The notes under the pieces: model-generated
What the model was told of the DNA's origin: nothing
Databases searched by the model: none
What the model saw: the letters and a program-made list of their open reading frames with translations, nothing else
Assembly (NCBI RefSeq): GCF_000012325.1
Contig: NC_003910.7
Location: 5,270,001-5,334,000 of the forward strand
Direction of reading: 5' to 3'
DNA from: Colwellia psychrerythraea 34H
GTDB taxonomy: Bacteria; Pseudomonadota; Gammaproteobacteria; Enterobacterales; Alteromonadaceae
DNA: 64,000 bases
Shown here: positions 9,182 to 18,746 of the stretch, in pieces
Layout of the letters: the number at the start of each line of letters is the position of its first letter
Position numbering within the stretch: position 1 is the first letter of the stretch
Position numbers and translations under genes: made by a program

Positions 9182-9892
9182 GTGAACAAAAGCCTTATCA
9201 CTAACCTTATTGCATTAGCTTTTACAGTAGGGGGCTATGTTAGCGAGCATCATATTCTTTTCACATTAGGCCTTTTTGCCTTATCTGGCGCCATCACTAA
9301 CTGGCTTGCTGTGTATATGCTATTTGAAAAGGTGCCATTATTGTATGGCTCAGGTGTCATTCCTGCGCGTTTTGAAGAGTTCAAAATTGCTATTCGTCAA
9401 TTGATGATGGAACAATTTTTCACTGAGCAAAACATTGACCGATTTCTTTCTGATAGTTCAGGCAAAGCCAGTACCCTTAATTTGGCCCCTGTCATCGAGA
9501 AGATTGACCTATCCCCCGCCTTTGACAGCTTAGTTGCTGTTATTGAAAGTTCTTCTTTTGGTAGCATGCTTGCCATGGTCGGAGGTAGTGAAGCTTTGCA
9601 ACCTATGAGAGAACCATTTATTGAGAAGATGAAAATCTCTATACAAGATATCGCGCAAAGTGAGCAATTTAATACCTTGTTACGAGAAGAATTAGAACAA
9701 CCAGATATAATTTCCGGCATGCGGGACAAAGTCAGCGATATTATTGAAAAACGTCTTAATGAATTGACCCCTCAATTAGTTAAAGAAATAGTTCAAAAAA
9801 TGATAAAAAAACATCTTGGTTGGCTAGTCGTTTGGGGGGGCATATTTGGCGGTGTTATTGGCGTAATTGCTGCGATTACGAATAATTTTTAG
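9182..9892 (+). CDS. DUF445 family membrane protein
   Basis: About 236 residues. A hydrophobic N-terminal pair of segments (LITNLIALAFTVGGY and the ALSGAITNWLAVYMLFEK motif) is followed by a long helical soluble middle (repeated EKI, IIEKRL patterns) and a C-terminal membrane helix (VVWGGIFGGVIGVIAAI). This is the layout of DUF445 proteins. The GTG at 9182 is chosen because TTGGAG lies six bases upstream; an in-frame TTG at 9170 is part of that ribosome-binding site. Function of the family is not established. Confidence 0.8.
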   Translation: MNKSLITNLIALAFTVGGYVSEHHILFTLGLFALSGAITNWLAVYMLFEKVPLLYGSGVIPARFEEFKIAIRQLMMEQFFTEQNIDRFLSDSSGKASTLNLAPVIEKIDLSPAFDSLVAVIESSSFGSMLAMVGGSEALQPMREPFIEKMKISIQDIAQSEQFNTLLREELEQPDIISGMRDKVSDIIEKRLNELTPQLVKEIVQKMIKKHLGWLVVWGGIFGGVIGVIAAITNNF

Positions 9893-10054
9893 TTCGTTTT
9901 ATCAATAGTAAAATTTCTTATTTGATAAATAATTTTGCACTTATAAAATAAAGACTGACATCCGTACAAATTAATCTTACTTTTGTCACGATATGGCATA
10001 AAAATCACTTTAATTACGCCCTAACTTTACGTTATGCTTGAGTGATTAAAAATT

Positions 10055-10129
10055 AGAGAGTTTGAACTCATAAGCGCGATGATGCCTTATGGACGTAACT
10101 CTCTTCAAACCATAAGGTAAACTTCTGTC
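10055..10129 (+). promoter_or_regulatory. structured 5' leader of the aminotransferase gene
   Basis: The leader contains several mutually exclusive pairings. AGAGAGTT (10055-10062) can pair with AACTCTCT (10097-10104), enclosing CATAAG (10069-10074) with CTTATG (10086-10091). Alternatively CCTTATGG (10085-10092) pairs with CCATAAGG (10110-10117), whose AAGG is the best candidate ribosome-binding site. GTTTGAA (10060-10066) also matches TTCAAAC (10104-10110). Switching between folds could hide or expose the translation start. What signal it reads is unknown. Confidence 0.5.
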
Positions 10130-11320
10130 ATGTTTGGTAGTTTAAAGGCTTTGCCTGCCGATCCAATTCTTGGATTATTAGCTAAATATAAAAAAGATAA
10201 CAACCCAAATAAAATTGATTTGGGTGTTGGCGTATTCAAAAACGAAGCAGGTCATACTGCCGTTTTAGATTGTGTAAAAAAAGCTGAACAACATCGTACC
10301 AATACTGAAGACAGTAAAGTTTACATTGGCCCTACAGGCTCTCCTGTCTTTAATGACGAAATGGCCAAACTTATTTTTGGTAGTGAGCATAAAGTATTAA
10401 ATGAAAACCGTGCCCGCACTATATCAACACCTGGCGGTACTGGCGCATTACGCGTTGCGGCGGAATTTATTAAGTCTTGTAAAGCAGGTGCAACTATTTG
10501 GGTAAGCAACCCAACATGGGCAAATCATACTGGCTTATTTGCGGCTGCTGGTTTAAACGTTAAAACATATCCTTATTACGATTATGAAAACAAAAGCTTA
10601 GACTTTGACGGTATGTTAAATGCCCTTAAAGAAGTGAGCAGCGATGACGTGGTGTTATTACACGCTTGTTGTCATAACCCAAGTGGTATGGATTTAAATA
10701 ATGAGCAATGGCAACAAGTTGCTGATGTAGCGAAAGATGTTGGTTTCACACCATTAATCGATATGGCTTATCAAGGTTTTGGCTCAGGTTTAGACGAAGA
10801 TGCTTACGGTCTGCGTCTTATGGCTGAAACAGTTAAAGAAATGATTGTTTGTAGTTCATGTTCTAAAAACTTTGGCTTATACCGAGAACGTATTGGCGCT
10901 TGTACCATTATTGGTGAATCAAGTATTTCTGTTGATATTGCTAACTCTGTTTTACTTTACGTTGTGCGCGTTATCTACTCAATGCCGCCAGCACATGGTG
11001 CCGCTATTGTCGAAACCATCTTAAGTTCAGATGAACTTCGCAACGAATGGTATGTTGAATTAAAAGCAATGCGTGACCGCATTAACGGTAATCGTCAATT
11101 AATCGTTGATAAGTTAATAGAAAATGGTGTTACACGTGACTTTAGCTTTATTAGTCGTCAAAGTGGTATGTTCTCTTTCTTAGGTCTTACGCCTGAGCAA
11201 GTTCAACAGCTACAAGATGAATACAGCATTTATTTAGTAGGCTCTAGCCGAATGAGTATTGCTGGTATTGCCAATAGCAATGTTGATTACTTAGCAAAAT
11301 CTATTGCTAAGGTGCTTTAG
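10130..11320 (+). CDS. tyrB: aromatic amino acid aminotransferase
   Basis: A PLP-dependent class I aminotransferase of 396 residues, the same length as E. coli AspC and TyrB. It transfers the amino group between aromatic (or acidic) amino acids and 2-oxoglutarate in the cytoplasm. The PLP-binding lysine lies in CSSCSKNFGLYRERIGACTI; the HNPSGMD segment and the VRVIYSMPPAHGAAIV segment are also typical. Sequence alone does not cleanly separate TyrB from AspC activity, so the symbol is provisional. The leader just upstream is unusually rich in inverted repeats. Confidence 0.85.
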   Translation: MFGSLKALPADPILGLLAKYKKDNNPNKIDLGVGVFKNEAGHTAVLDCVKKAEQHRTNTEDSKVYIGPTGSPVFNDEMAKLIFGSEHKVLNENRARTISTPGGTGALRVAAEFIKSCKAGATIWVSNPTWANHTGLFAAAGLNVKTYPYYDYENKSLDFDGMLNALKEVSSDDVVLLHACCHNPSGMDLNNEQWQQVADVAKDVGFTPLIDMAYQGFGSGLDEDAYGLRLMAETVKEMIVCSSCSKNFGLYRERIGACTIIGESSISVDIANSVLLYVVRVIYSMPPAHGAAIVETILSSDELRNEWYVELKAMRDRINGNRQLIVDKLIENGVTRDFSFISRQSGMFSFLGLTPEQVQQLQDEYSIYLVGSSRMSIAGIANSNVDYLAKSIAKVL

Positions 11321-11489
11321 CACTCTCGCAAGTCATCTGCTAAAATAGCAAAAAAATCTGGCTGAGCTTTTTTTATTCTAATAGAGTAAAATATGGCTTA
11401 GCCTTTTTTATTGGCTGCAATTTATTCCCAAGCTGGCTAATTAATGACTCCTCTTGGTACAACTTAATATGTGATTCAAGGAAAACCCT

Positions 11490-12146
11490 GTGATTGTTCC
11501 CGGTAATTTATTTATTCTTTCTGCGCCAAGTGGCGCAGGAAAATCAAGCCTTATCAATGCCTTGCTAAAACCTGATAATCAAGCCTCCGCAAGAGCCATG
11601 CAGGTATCTATTTCTCATACCACGCGAGATGCCCGCCCTGGTGAGAATAATGGCGAACATTATCACTTTGTTAGCGTTGAAGAATTTAAAAAGCAAATCA
11701 GCCTCAACGCCTTTTATGAGTATGCTGAAGTATTTGGCAACTATTACGGCACTTCTGAAGCAGCTATTGATGCGCAACTTTCTCAAGGTATTGATGTTTT
11801 TCTCGATATTGATTGGCAAGGTGCTCAGCAAGTTCGTATGAAAAAACCTGGCGTAACAACTATTTTTATTAGCCCGCCGTCTAAAGAAGAGTTAGAAAGT
11901 CGCTTAAGAGGTCGTGGCCAAGACAGTGATGAAGTCATTGCTAGTCGTATGGCACAAGCGCAAGCTGAATGTTCTCATTATAATGAATTTGATTACGTCA
12001 TTGTTAATGACGATTTCGAGCAAGCCTTGCTTGATCTCACTACTATTGTAAATAATCAGCGTCTTAAATGTCGTCAGCAAAGCATCGCGCAGCAAAGTTT
12101 ATTTAGTAAGTTGCTAAACATTGAAGCCGTGGAGCCAACTGAATAG
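11490..12146 (+). CDS. gmk: guanylate kinase
   Basis: Phosphorylates GMP to GDP with ATP. The P-loop [11 protein letters not shown] is at residues 11-21, followed by the GMP-binding segment [19 protein letters not shown] and the lid region [12 protein letters not shown]. At 218 residues it has family length. The start is GTG, with AAGGAAAA upstream. It is the first gene of the gmk-rpoZ-spoT-ridA-trmH-recG cluster, linking GMP supply to (p)ppGpp metabolism. Confidence 0.97.
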   Translation: MIVPGNLFILSAPSGAGKSSLINALLKPDNQASARAMQVSISHTTRDARPGENNGEHYHFVSVEEFKKQISLNAFYEYAEVFGNYYGTSEAAIDAQLSQGIDVFLDIDWQGAQQVRMKKPGVTTIFISPPSKEELESRLRGRGQDSDEVIASRMAQAQAECSHYNEFDYVIVNDDFEQALLDLTTIVNNQRLKCRQQSIAQQSLFSKLLNIEAVEPTE

Positions 12147-12250
12147 GCAAAAATCTCTCCAGTTGTATAGGGTATCGCTTGCTTAATTAGTGAGTGGGCA
12201 GTAAACTACGCAGCTATTTTGTAAGTTGTTTTATTAGTTGGAGTGCCCAG

Positions 12251-12538
12251 ATGGCTCGCGTAACTGTTGAAGATGCCGTAGATAAAGTCGGCAATCGTTT
12301 TGATTTGGTGCTAGTTGCATCACGTCGTGCTCGTCAAATTGCAACGGGTGGAAAAGATCCATTGGTTGATGTCGAGAATGACAAACCAACTGTAATTGCT
12401 TTGCGTGAAATCGAAGCAGGCTTAATTACTACAGACATTATGAACACTTCTGATCGTGCACAACAAATCCAGCAAGATACTGCTGAATTAGATGCTGTTG
12501 CAGCGATTGTTGGTGGTCAACAAGAAGAATTAAGCTAA
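12251..12538 (+). CDS. rpoZ: RNA polymerase omega subunit
   Basis: 95 residues starting [20 protein letters not shown], the conserved N-terminus of omega. It helps fold and assemble beta-prime and forms a (p)ppGpp site with it. The ATG at 12251 is preceded by TTGGAG; in-frame codons further upstream are ignored because they add residues absent from the family. It lies 104 bases after gmk and is followed by a very strong terminator, so spoT probably has its own promoter. Confidence 0.97.
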   Translation: MARVTVEDAVDKVGNRFDLVLVASRRARQIATGGKDPLVDVENDKPTVIALREIEAGLITTDIMNTSDRAQQIQQDTAELDAVAAIVGGQQEELS

Positions 12539-12580
12539 AGTTACTATTTCTCTTTTGAGAATGAATTAATTTAAGCTCTT

Positions 12581-12636
12581 AAAAACGCGTAATCTATATT
12601 CTGATATAAAGCAGAATATAGATTACGCGTTTTTTT
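12581..12636 (+). terminator. strong terminator after rpoZ
   Basis: A perfect inverted repeat of more than 20 bp (arms 12581-12603 and 12612-12634, centred on ACGCGTAATCTATATTCTG) ends in seven T residues. The stem is nearly twice the usual length. Confidence 0.9.
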
Positions 12637-12833
12637 ATTGCTTAAGTTTTATTTTTTCCTTGTACATAGACCGTATTGCTGCGTATTGTAGTTATACTAA
12701 TGAAACTTCAATCAATGCCTCCCCTCTAGCCCTTTTAATGCTCGCTGAACCGTGCGTTTCGAGGTAACATTAGTACATACTAGGGTATATACTCGAATTA
12801 CCCCCATTTGCCCCCTTCAATTTGGAGTTTTAG

Positions 12834-14945
12834 GTGTACTTATTTGAACCTTTAAAAGAACTTAGCTCTACTTATCTATCAAAAGTACAAATTGATTTGC
12901 TTAAACACGCTTATGTTGTTGCGCGTGATGCCCATGATGGCCAGATGCGATCCAGTGGTGACCCTTATATTACTCACCCCGTTGCTGTAGCTATTAATTT
13001 AGCGCAAATGAATCTAGACCATGAAACCCTCATGGCGGCGTTATTACACGATGTTATTGAAGACACCGAAGTAACCAAAGATGAATTAGCTGAACTTTTT
13101 GGTCATACCGTGGCTGAACTCGTTGAAGGTGTTAGTAAACTCGATAAACTTAAATTTAATAACAAAGAAGAAATGCAAGCGGAGAACTTCCGTAAGATGG
13201 TACTTGCCATGGTGCAAGATATCCGAGTTATTTTAATCAAGCTTGCCGATCGTACCCATAATATGCGTACCTTAGGCTCTTTACGACCAGATAAGCGTCG
13301 ACGTATTGCTCGCGAAACGTTAGAGATTTATGCACCAATAGCTAACCGTCTAGGTATTCATGATATAAAAAATGAATTAGAACTTCTCGGCTTTGAAGCG
13401 CTTTACCCCATGCGTTCTCGCGCTTTAAAATCTGCAGTACAAAGTGCCCGCGGTAATCGTAAAGCTATTATTGATAACATTGAAAAAGAAATTGCTGCAC
13501 GTTTGGCCGAAAGCGGTATTGACGCGCAAATTATAGGCAGAGAAAAGCACCTTTATTCAATTTATCGTAAAATGCTAAATAAAGAATTAATGTTCAATGA
13601 AGTGATGGATATCTATGCTTTTCGCGTTATCGTGCATGATAAAATTGATAACTGCTACCGCGCGTTAGGTGCTATGCACAACCTATTCAAGCCGATTGAA
13701 ACACGCTTTAAAGATTATATCGCCATCCCTAAAACTAATGGTTATCAATCACTGCACACCTCGTTAATTGGTCCGCATGGCATTCCAGTAGAAATTCAAA
13801 TCCGTACCCATGATATGGACCAAATGGCCGACAAAGGTGTTGCTGCTCATTGGTTATACAAACAAGATGGTGACAACACGGGTACAACGGCGCAAATGAA
13901 AGCCCGTCGTTGGATGCAAAGTTTATTAGAGCTACAACAAAGTGCAGGCAGCTCTTTCGAGTTTATTGAAAACGTTAAGTCTGACTTATTTCCTGAAGAA
14001 ATTTATGTCTTCACTCCGGACGGCCGTATTATTGAGCTACCAATGGGCGCAACCGCAATCGATTTTGCTTATGCAGTGCACACTGATGTTGGTAATTCTT
14101 GTGTCGGCGTTAAGGTTGATCGCAAACCTTATCCTATGAGCCGACCCATTGACTCTGGCCAAACCATTGAAGTAATAACGTCAGCATCAGCAAGGCCTAA
14201 TGCAACTTGGTTAAACTTTGTCGTTACCGCTAAAGCTCGCTTACAAATCAGAACTTATTTAAGAAGCTGTGAAAAAAATGAATCTCATGCTTTAGGTTTG
14301 CGTTTGTTAAGTCACGCCCTCGGTAAAACTAAACTTGTAGATCTAGCACAAGAAAAAATTGATGAAGTAGTGCAACAAAGTGGCAATAGTACTTTTGAAG
14401 AATTATTGACGAATATCGGTTTAGGTAATGCCTTGAGTATCGGTATTGCTAGACAATTAACCGATGGTTTTACTGAAGACAATGAATTAACATCGACTAC
14501 CAGCCCCAAGACCAAAATGCCGATAAAGGGTACCGAAGGCATGTTAGTCAGTTACGGTAAATGTTGCCGTCCTATCCCTGGCGATGCTATTTTGGCTTAC
14601 TTAAGCCCGGGTAAAGGTTTAATGGTGCATCAGCAAGGTTGTCGAAACATTAAAGGCCACGACCAAGGCAGCTTATTCCCGGTCAAATGGGATAGCGATA
14701 TTGATAAAGAGTTTATTGCTAAATTACGGGTAGAAATCATTAACCATCAAGGTGCATTAGCATTATTAACTAATGCAGTTGCAAAGTGTGGCTCTAACGT
14801 TCACAACCTAAATTCTGGTGAAAAAGAAGCTGGCTTATACGTAATAGACATGGAAATAACCTGTCGAGATCGTATTCATTTAGCGGATATTATTCGAAAA
14901 ATTAAAGTCATGATTGATGTACAACGCGTCATTCGAAATAAATAA
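12834..14945 (+). CDS. spoT: bifunctional (p)ppGpp synthetase/hydrolase SpoT
   Basis: Stringent-response enzyme of 703 residues. The HD hydrolase domain carries the HDVIEDTE motif; the synthetase domain follows (MDIYAFRVIV, RFKDYIAIPKTNGYQSLHTS). Next come a TGS domain (EEIYVFTPDGRIIELP), a helical and zinc-finger-like region (YGKCCRPIPGD) and a C-terminal ACT domain. An intact HDxxED motif points to SpoT rather than the hydrolase-dead RelA. The start is GTG with TTGGAG seven bases upstream. The 295-bp gap before it holds the rpoZ terminator and an ACTAATG/CATTAGT inverted pair (12696-12702, 12768-12774). Confidence 0.97.
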   Translation: MYLFEPLKELSSTYLSKVQIDLLKHAYVVARDAHDGQMRSSGDPYITHPVAVAINLAQMNLDHETLMAALLHDVIEDTEVTKDELAELFGHTVAELVEGVSKLDKLKFNNKEEMQAENFRKMVLAMVQDIRVILIKLADRTHNMRTLGSLRPDKRRRIARETLEIYAPIANRLGIHDIKNELELLGFEALYPMRSRALKSAVQSARGNRKAIIDNIEKEIAARLAESGIDAQIIGREKHLYSIYRKMLNKELMFNEVMDIYAFRVIVHDKIDNCYRALGAMHNLFKPIETRFKDYIAIPKTNGYQSLHTSLIGPHGIPVEIQIRTHDMDQMADKGVAAHWLYKQDGDNTGTTAQMKARRWMQSLLELQQSAGSSFEFIENVKSDLFPEEIYVFTPDGRIIELPMGATAIDFAYAVHTDVGNSCVGVKVDRKPYPMSRPIDSGQTIEVITSASARPNATWLNFVVTAKARLQIRTYLRSCEKNESHALGLRLLSHALGKTKLVDLAQEKIDEVVQQSGNSTFEELLTNIGLGNALSIGIARQLTDGFTEDNELTSTTSPKTKMPIKGTEGMLVSYGKCCRPIPGDAILAYLSPGKGLMVHQQGCRNIKGHDQGSLFPVKWDSDIDKEFIAKLRVEIINHQGALALLTNAVAKCGSNVHNLNSGEKEAGLYVIDMEITCRDRIHLADIIRKIKVMIDVQRVIRNK

Positions 14946-14995
14946 ACAAAACAATTACCACAGCAGTCTCCAAAGATTACTCTAAAGGAAAGATT

Positions 14996-15385
14996 ATGAA
15001 AAGTATAATCAGTACAGACAAAGCACCTAGCGCCATTGGCCCATATAGCCAAGCAGTGAAAGTAAACAATACAGTTTATTTATCAGGACAAATTCCACTT
15101 GTTGCTGAAACAATGACAGTAATTGAAGGTGGCTTTGCTGAACAAGCAGAACAAGTATTTAAAAACCTAGTTGCTGTATGTGAAGCCGCGGGTGGCGACA
15201 TTAACGATATGGTTAAAGTGAATATATTCTTAACGGATTTAAGTAACTTCGTCACAGTTAACGATATTATGAGTCGTTACTTTAGCCAACCTTACCCAGC
15301 AAGAGCGGCAATACAAGTATCTAAGTTACCAAAAGATGTTGATATTGAAATTGACGGTGTGATGGAACTTCCTAGCGTTAACTAA
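14996..15385 (+). CDS. ridA: RidA family 2-iminobutanoate/2-iminopropanoate deaminase
   Basis: 129 residues. Hydrolyses reactive enamine/imine products of PLP enzymes such as threonine dehydratase. Family marks are APSAIGPYSQAVKVNN near the start, YLSGQIPL, and the active-site arginine in YPARAAIQVSKLPKDVDIEI. It lies 50 bases after spoT with a good Shine-Dalgarno (AAAGGAAAG). Confidence 0.95.
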   Translation: MKSIISTDKAPSAIGPYSQAVKVNNTVYLSGQIPLVAETMTVIEGGFAEQAEQVFKNLVAVCEAAGGDINDMVKVNIFLTDLSNFVTVNDIMSRYFSQPYPARAAIQVSKLPKDVDIEIDGVMELPSVN

Positions 15386-15396
15386 AAATATGCTTC

Positions 15397-15501
15397 ATGA
15401 ATGAAAATTAGTCGGCATTGTCTGCGCTGTTCGTCTAAATCACTTATAGATATAAGCTCAATAGACTCACAGCTTGACGGCTTTGCCTAACTAACATTCA
15501 T
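15397..15501. repeat. imperfect ~105-bp inverted repeat between ridA and trmH
   Basis: Nested complementary blocks face each other: ATGAATG/CATTCAT at the ends, then TTAGT/AACTAA, GGCA/TGCC, GTCTA/TAGAC, with CTTATA/TATAAG at the centre. The whole could fold into one long imperfect hairpin. It may be a small palindromic interspersed element or an RNA-stability structure in the operon transcript. No second copy was noticed in the window. Confidence 0.5.
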
Positions 15502-15585
15502 TTTGCCTATTTGGTTGGCCCAAGTTAAGTTTAAGTGACTAATAAAAGCCACATATCAGCTCAAAATTATTTAAAAGATTAAAAA

Positions 15586-16293
15586 ATGACTCCAGAAAGA
15601 TTAGCACGTATTAATACCATGTTAGACAAACGCCAACCTGATTTAACGGTATGCATGGAAGGCTTACACAAATCTCATAACTTAGCCGCCGTAGTACGCA
15701 CTTGTGATGCTATTGGTATTAGTGATGTTCATGCGGTATGGAAGAGTGAAGAGGCGGAAGTACGCGGTGGTAGTGCCGCAGGTAGCCAAAATTGGATTGA
15801 TGTCCATAATTACCATAAAACAGCCGATGCCATTGCTGCGTTAAAAGCACAGGGCATGCAGGTATTGGTGACCAACTTGTCTGATACTGCTGTTAATTTT
15901 ACCGAAATTGATTATACCAAGCCCACCGCTATAATTTTAGGCCAGGAGAAGTTTGGCACCTCAGAAGAAGCACTTGAGCTCGCTGATCAGCATATTGTTA
16001 TTCCTATGGTCGGCATGGTGCAATCACTGAATGTTTCGGTTGCTTGTTCAGTCGTTTTATACGAAGCACAACGCCAGCGCGCTGCAGCGGGTATGTATGA
16101 TCAACCTCGCTTAAGTAATGAGCGCCGTCAACGTACTTTATTTGAAGGTGGTCACCCTATCTTTGCAGAAGCTTGTCAGCGTAAGGGGTTACCGTACCCT
16201 GAAATAGATGAAGCAGGTCAAATTGTAGCTGATGAAAAATGGTGGCAAAAAATGCAAATGAACAAGAAAGCTTGGCAACATCTCGATGACTAG
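15586..16293 (+). CDS. trmH: tRNA (guanosine(18)-2'-O)-methyltransferase
   Basis: A SPOUT-family enzyme of 235 residues that methylates G18 of tRNA using S-adenosylmethionine. The knotted C-terminal SAM site is visible as TAIILGQEKFGTS and IPMVGMVQSLNVSVACSVVL. The N-terminal MTPERLARINTMLDKRQPDL and the C-terminal extension match TrmH proteins. It sits between ridA and recG as in E. coli. Confidence 0.95.
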   Translation: MTPERLARINTMLDKRQPDLTVCMEGLHKSHNLAAVVRTCDAIGISDVHAVWKSEEAEVRGGSAAGSQNWIDVHNYHKTADAIAALKAQGMQVLVTNLSDTAVNFTEIDYTKPTAIILGQEKFGTSEEALELADQHIVIPMVGMVQSLNVSVACSVVLYEAQRQRAAAGMYDQPRLSNERRQRTLFEGGHPIFAEACQRKGLPYPEIDEAGQIVADEKWWQKMQMNKKAWQHLDD

Positions 16294-16332
16294 TTATCTA
16301 GATACAAGAGCTAAGCTGAGCTGAGGTTACCT

Positions 16333-18426
16333 ATGGCACTGGAAGCGTTAAGCCGATTATCACAAGTTCCCCTGAGTACCCTCAAAGGTGTCGGACCTAG
16401 TTTAGCGGAAAAACTAGAGAAAATTGGCTTGCTGTCAGTGCAAGATATGCTTTTTCACCTGCCTTTACGCTATGAAGATAAAACGCGTATTACTACAGTG
16501 CGTGATTTATTAGTCGGTACCTCAACCAATATTATTGGTGAAATAACTGATAGCCAAATCACCCATGGTAAACGCCGAATGTTGGTGGTTACTCTTCATG
16601 ATGGCACTGGCAGTATTCAACTGTGCTTTTTCAGCTTCTCCGCCAGTCAAAAAAACAGCTTAGCGATTGGCAAAACTATCCGCTGCTACGGCGAAGTAAA
16701 ACGTGGGCCACGTGGTTATCAAATTGTTCACCCCGAATATAAATCCCTTGATGACGATATAGAATTAACCCCGGTTGAAGAAACCTTAACGCCTGTTTAT
16801 CCCAGCACCGACGGTCTAAGACAAATATCCCTACGCAGTTTAACCGAACAAGCGTTGATTCGATTACAGCGAGGGCAAGTTGAAGAGTTATTACCCGCGA
16901 ATCTTTTTAATGAGCAGTATTCTCTCAGTGAAGCGTTAACCATCATTCATCGTCCGCCACCCGAGGTATCGGTTGAGCAATTAGAACAAGGTCGTCATCC
17001 TGCTCAGCAACGGTTAATTAAAGAAGAGTTACTTGCCCATAACTTAAGTATGCTTAAACTTAGACAAAATAGTGATATCCATGATGCGGTATCACTATTG
17101 GGTGATGAAAAGATCAGTCAAAAATTTTTGAACGCATTACCTTTTTCCCCCACTAATGCGCAAGCACGCGTAGTCGAGGAAATAAAAACTGACTTAGCTA
17201 AAACTCAACCCATGATGCGTTTAGTGCAAGGCGATGTTGGCTCAGGAAAAACGTTAGTCGCTGCCCTTGCTGCATTAACCGCTATTAGTGAAGGTTATCA
17301 AGTCGCTTTGATGGCACCTACTGAAATTCTTGCTGAACAACACGCTATTAATTTTGCTAACTGGTTTACACCACTTGATATTAGCGTCGGCTGGCTGGCT
17401 GGTAAAACCAAGGCAAAAGCTAAAAGACTGGCGCTTGAGCATATTGCTAGTGGTGAGATGCAAATGGTTATCGGCACCCATGCACTATTTCAAGCTGATG
17501 TAGTCTTTAAAAACCTAGTGTTAGTTATAATTGATGAGCAACACAAGTTTGGCGTTCATCAACGCCTCACTTTACGTGAAAAAGGCGTGTTCGATGATAA
17601 ATACCCTCACCAGTTGATCATGACAGCAACCCCTATTCCTCGTACCTTGTCTATGACCGCTTATGCAGATTTAGATACCTCGATTATTGACGAACTTCCA
17701 CCCGGTCGTACCCCAATCAATACAGTAGCTTTACCTGACTTACGCCGCGGGGATGTCATTGAACGAATTCGCCAAGGTTGTGTTAATGATGGTAGGCAAG
17801 CTTATTGGGTATGTACCTTAATCGAAGAGTCCGAAGTATTACAATGCCAAGCTGCTGAAGATACTGCGATTTTATTACAAGAGCAATTACCTGAGTTAAA
17901 AATTGGTTTAGTACATGGCCGGATGAAGGCCATTGAAAAACAAGAAGTGATGGATGCTTTTAAATCGGGTGATTTACACCTGCTAATTGCTACTACGGTG
18001 ATTGAAGTGGGAGTTGATGTACCTAATTCCAGTTTGATGGTTATAGAGAACCCTGAACGCTTAGGATTGGCCCAGTTACACCAATTACGTGGTCGTGTTG
18101 GCCGAGGCTCTGTCGCCTCTTTTTGCGTGTTATTATATAAGGCGCCCTTATCAAAAACAGCCACTAAACGCTTAGCAGTATTACGAGAAAGTAATGATGG
18201 TTTTGTGATTGCAGAAAAAGATCTGGAAATTAGAGGGCCTGGGGAGTTACTCGGTACTAGGCAAACAGGTTTAGCAGATCTTAAGATTGCCGACCTATTG
18301 CGTGATGGTTACTTAATACCTGAAATAAAGCAAAAGGCCTATTTATTATCACGCCAACAACCTGAATGTGCTCAAGCATTAATTCAACGTTGGTTAGGTA
18401 ATAAAGAGCGTTATTCTAACGCCTAA
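16333..18426 (+). CDS. recG: ATP-dependent DNA helicase RecG
   Basis: Remodels stalled replication forks and Holliday junctions. At 697 residues it has family length. An N-terminal wedge/OB domain (LSTLKGVGPSLAEKLEKIGL, then HDGTGSIQLCFF) is followed by helicase domain 1 with Walker A (RLVQGDVGSGKTLVAAL) and a DEQH box (IIDEQHKFGVHQR). Motifs III-VI follow (MTATPIPRTL, TTVIEVGVDVPN, LHQLRGRVGRG) and then the RecG C-terminal TRG region. The start lies 39 bases after trmH, so the two are probably co-transcribed. Confidence 0.97.
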   Translation: MALEALSRLSQVPLSTLKGVGPSLAEKLEKIGLLSVQDMLFHLPLRYEDKTRITTVRDLLVGTSTNIIGEITDSQITHGKRRMLVVTLHDGTGSIQLCFFSFSASQKNSLAIGKTIRCYGEVKRGPRGYQIVHPEYKSLDDDIELTPVEETLTPVYPSTDGLRQISLRSLTEQALIRLQRGQVEELLPANLFNEQYSLSEALTIIHRPPPEVSVEQLEQGRHPAQQRLIKEELLAHNLSMLKLRQNSDIHDAVSLLGDEKISQKFLNALPFSPTNAQARVVEEIKTDLAKTQPMMRLVQGDVGSGKTLVAALAALTAISEGYQVALMAPTEILAEQHAINFANWFTPLDISVGWLAGKTKAKAKRLALEHIASGEMQMVIGTHALFQADVVFKNLVLVIIDEQHKFGVHQRLTLREKGVFDDKYPHQLIMTATPIPRTLSMTAYADLDTSIIDELPPGRTPINTVALPDLRRGDVIERIRQGCVNDGRQAYWVCTLIEESEVLQCQAAEDTAILLQEQLPELKIGLVHGRMKAIEKQEVMDAFKSGDLHLLIATTVIEVGVDVPNSSLMVIENPERLGLAQLHQLRGRVGRGSVASFCVLLYKAPLSKTATKRLAVLRESNDGFVIAEKDLEIRGPGELLGTRQTGLADLKIADLLRDGYLIPEIKQKAYLLSRQQPECAQALIQRWLGNKERYSNA

Positions 18427-18664
18427 AAGTTATACCAAGTCCATTACGTTATTTCCCACTCAGCAAGAATTAAAGGGCTTAGAGGCAAGGCATTGATCGA
18501 AGAGAGTGGTTATTCAGGAACATATGCTCCTGCATTCTCTAATAAGCTGCATCCATACAGCGTCCTTGTCAAAATCAATAACGCTGTATGTAAGCCTTTA
18601 CTTTTTTATTAGGTACTCGCCCTTGGGAGCTTGTCAGAAAAGGCACTGGATAAACAGAACGCCA
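18427..18664. repeat. intergenic region with hairpins, possible interspersed element
   Basis: No coding frame is seen. CATACAGCGT (18554-18563) and ACGCTGTATG (18581-18590) form a perfect 10-bp inverted repeat. The segment AGAGGCAAGGCATTGATCGA loosely resembles the CAGACAAGGCAATGGTTGGA of the gap at 26261-26460. The two gaps may hold members of one diverged family; this is a weak inference. Confidence 0.35.
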
Positions 18665-18702
18665 TAAAAAAACCACACAACATGCTAACATTGCGTGGTT
18701 TT
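18665..18702 (-). terminator. terminator between convergent polA and recG
   Basis: On the minus strand AAAACCACGCAA and TTGTGTGGTTTT pair (one G-U) and run into seven T residues. Read on the plus strand the stem has one mismatch and a shorter T run, so it suits polA best but may serve both genes. Confidence 0.8.
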
Positions 18703-18746
18703 CTCTTATCAGTGTATTAACCTACTAGCTCAGGTTAAAAATAAAA

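Noticed and set aside
11321..11489. Terminator between the aminotransferase gene and gmk
   Set aside because: Only A-run/T-run pairing with a poor stem could be found; not convincing.
12194..12250. Upstream in-frame start for rpoZ
   Set aside because: Omega begins [10 protein letters not shown] with a good ribosome-binding site at 12240; the extension is not part of the family.
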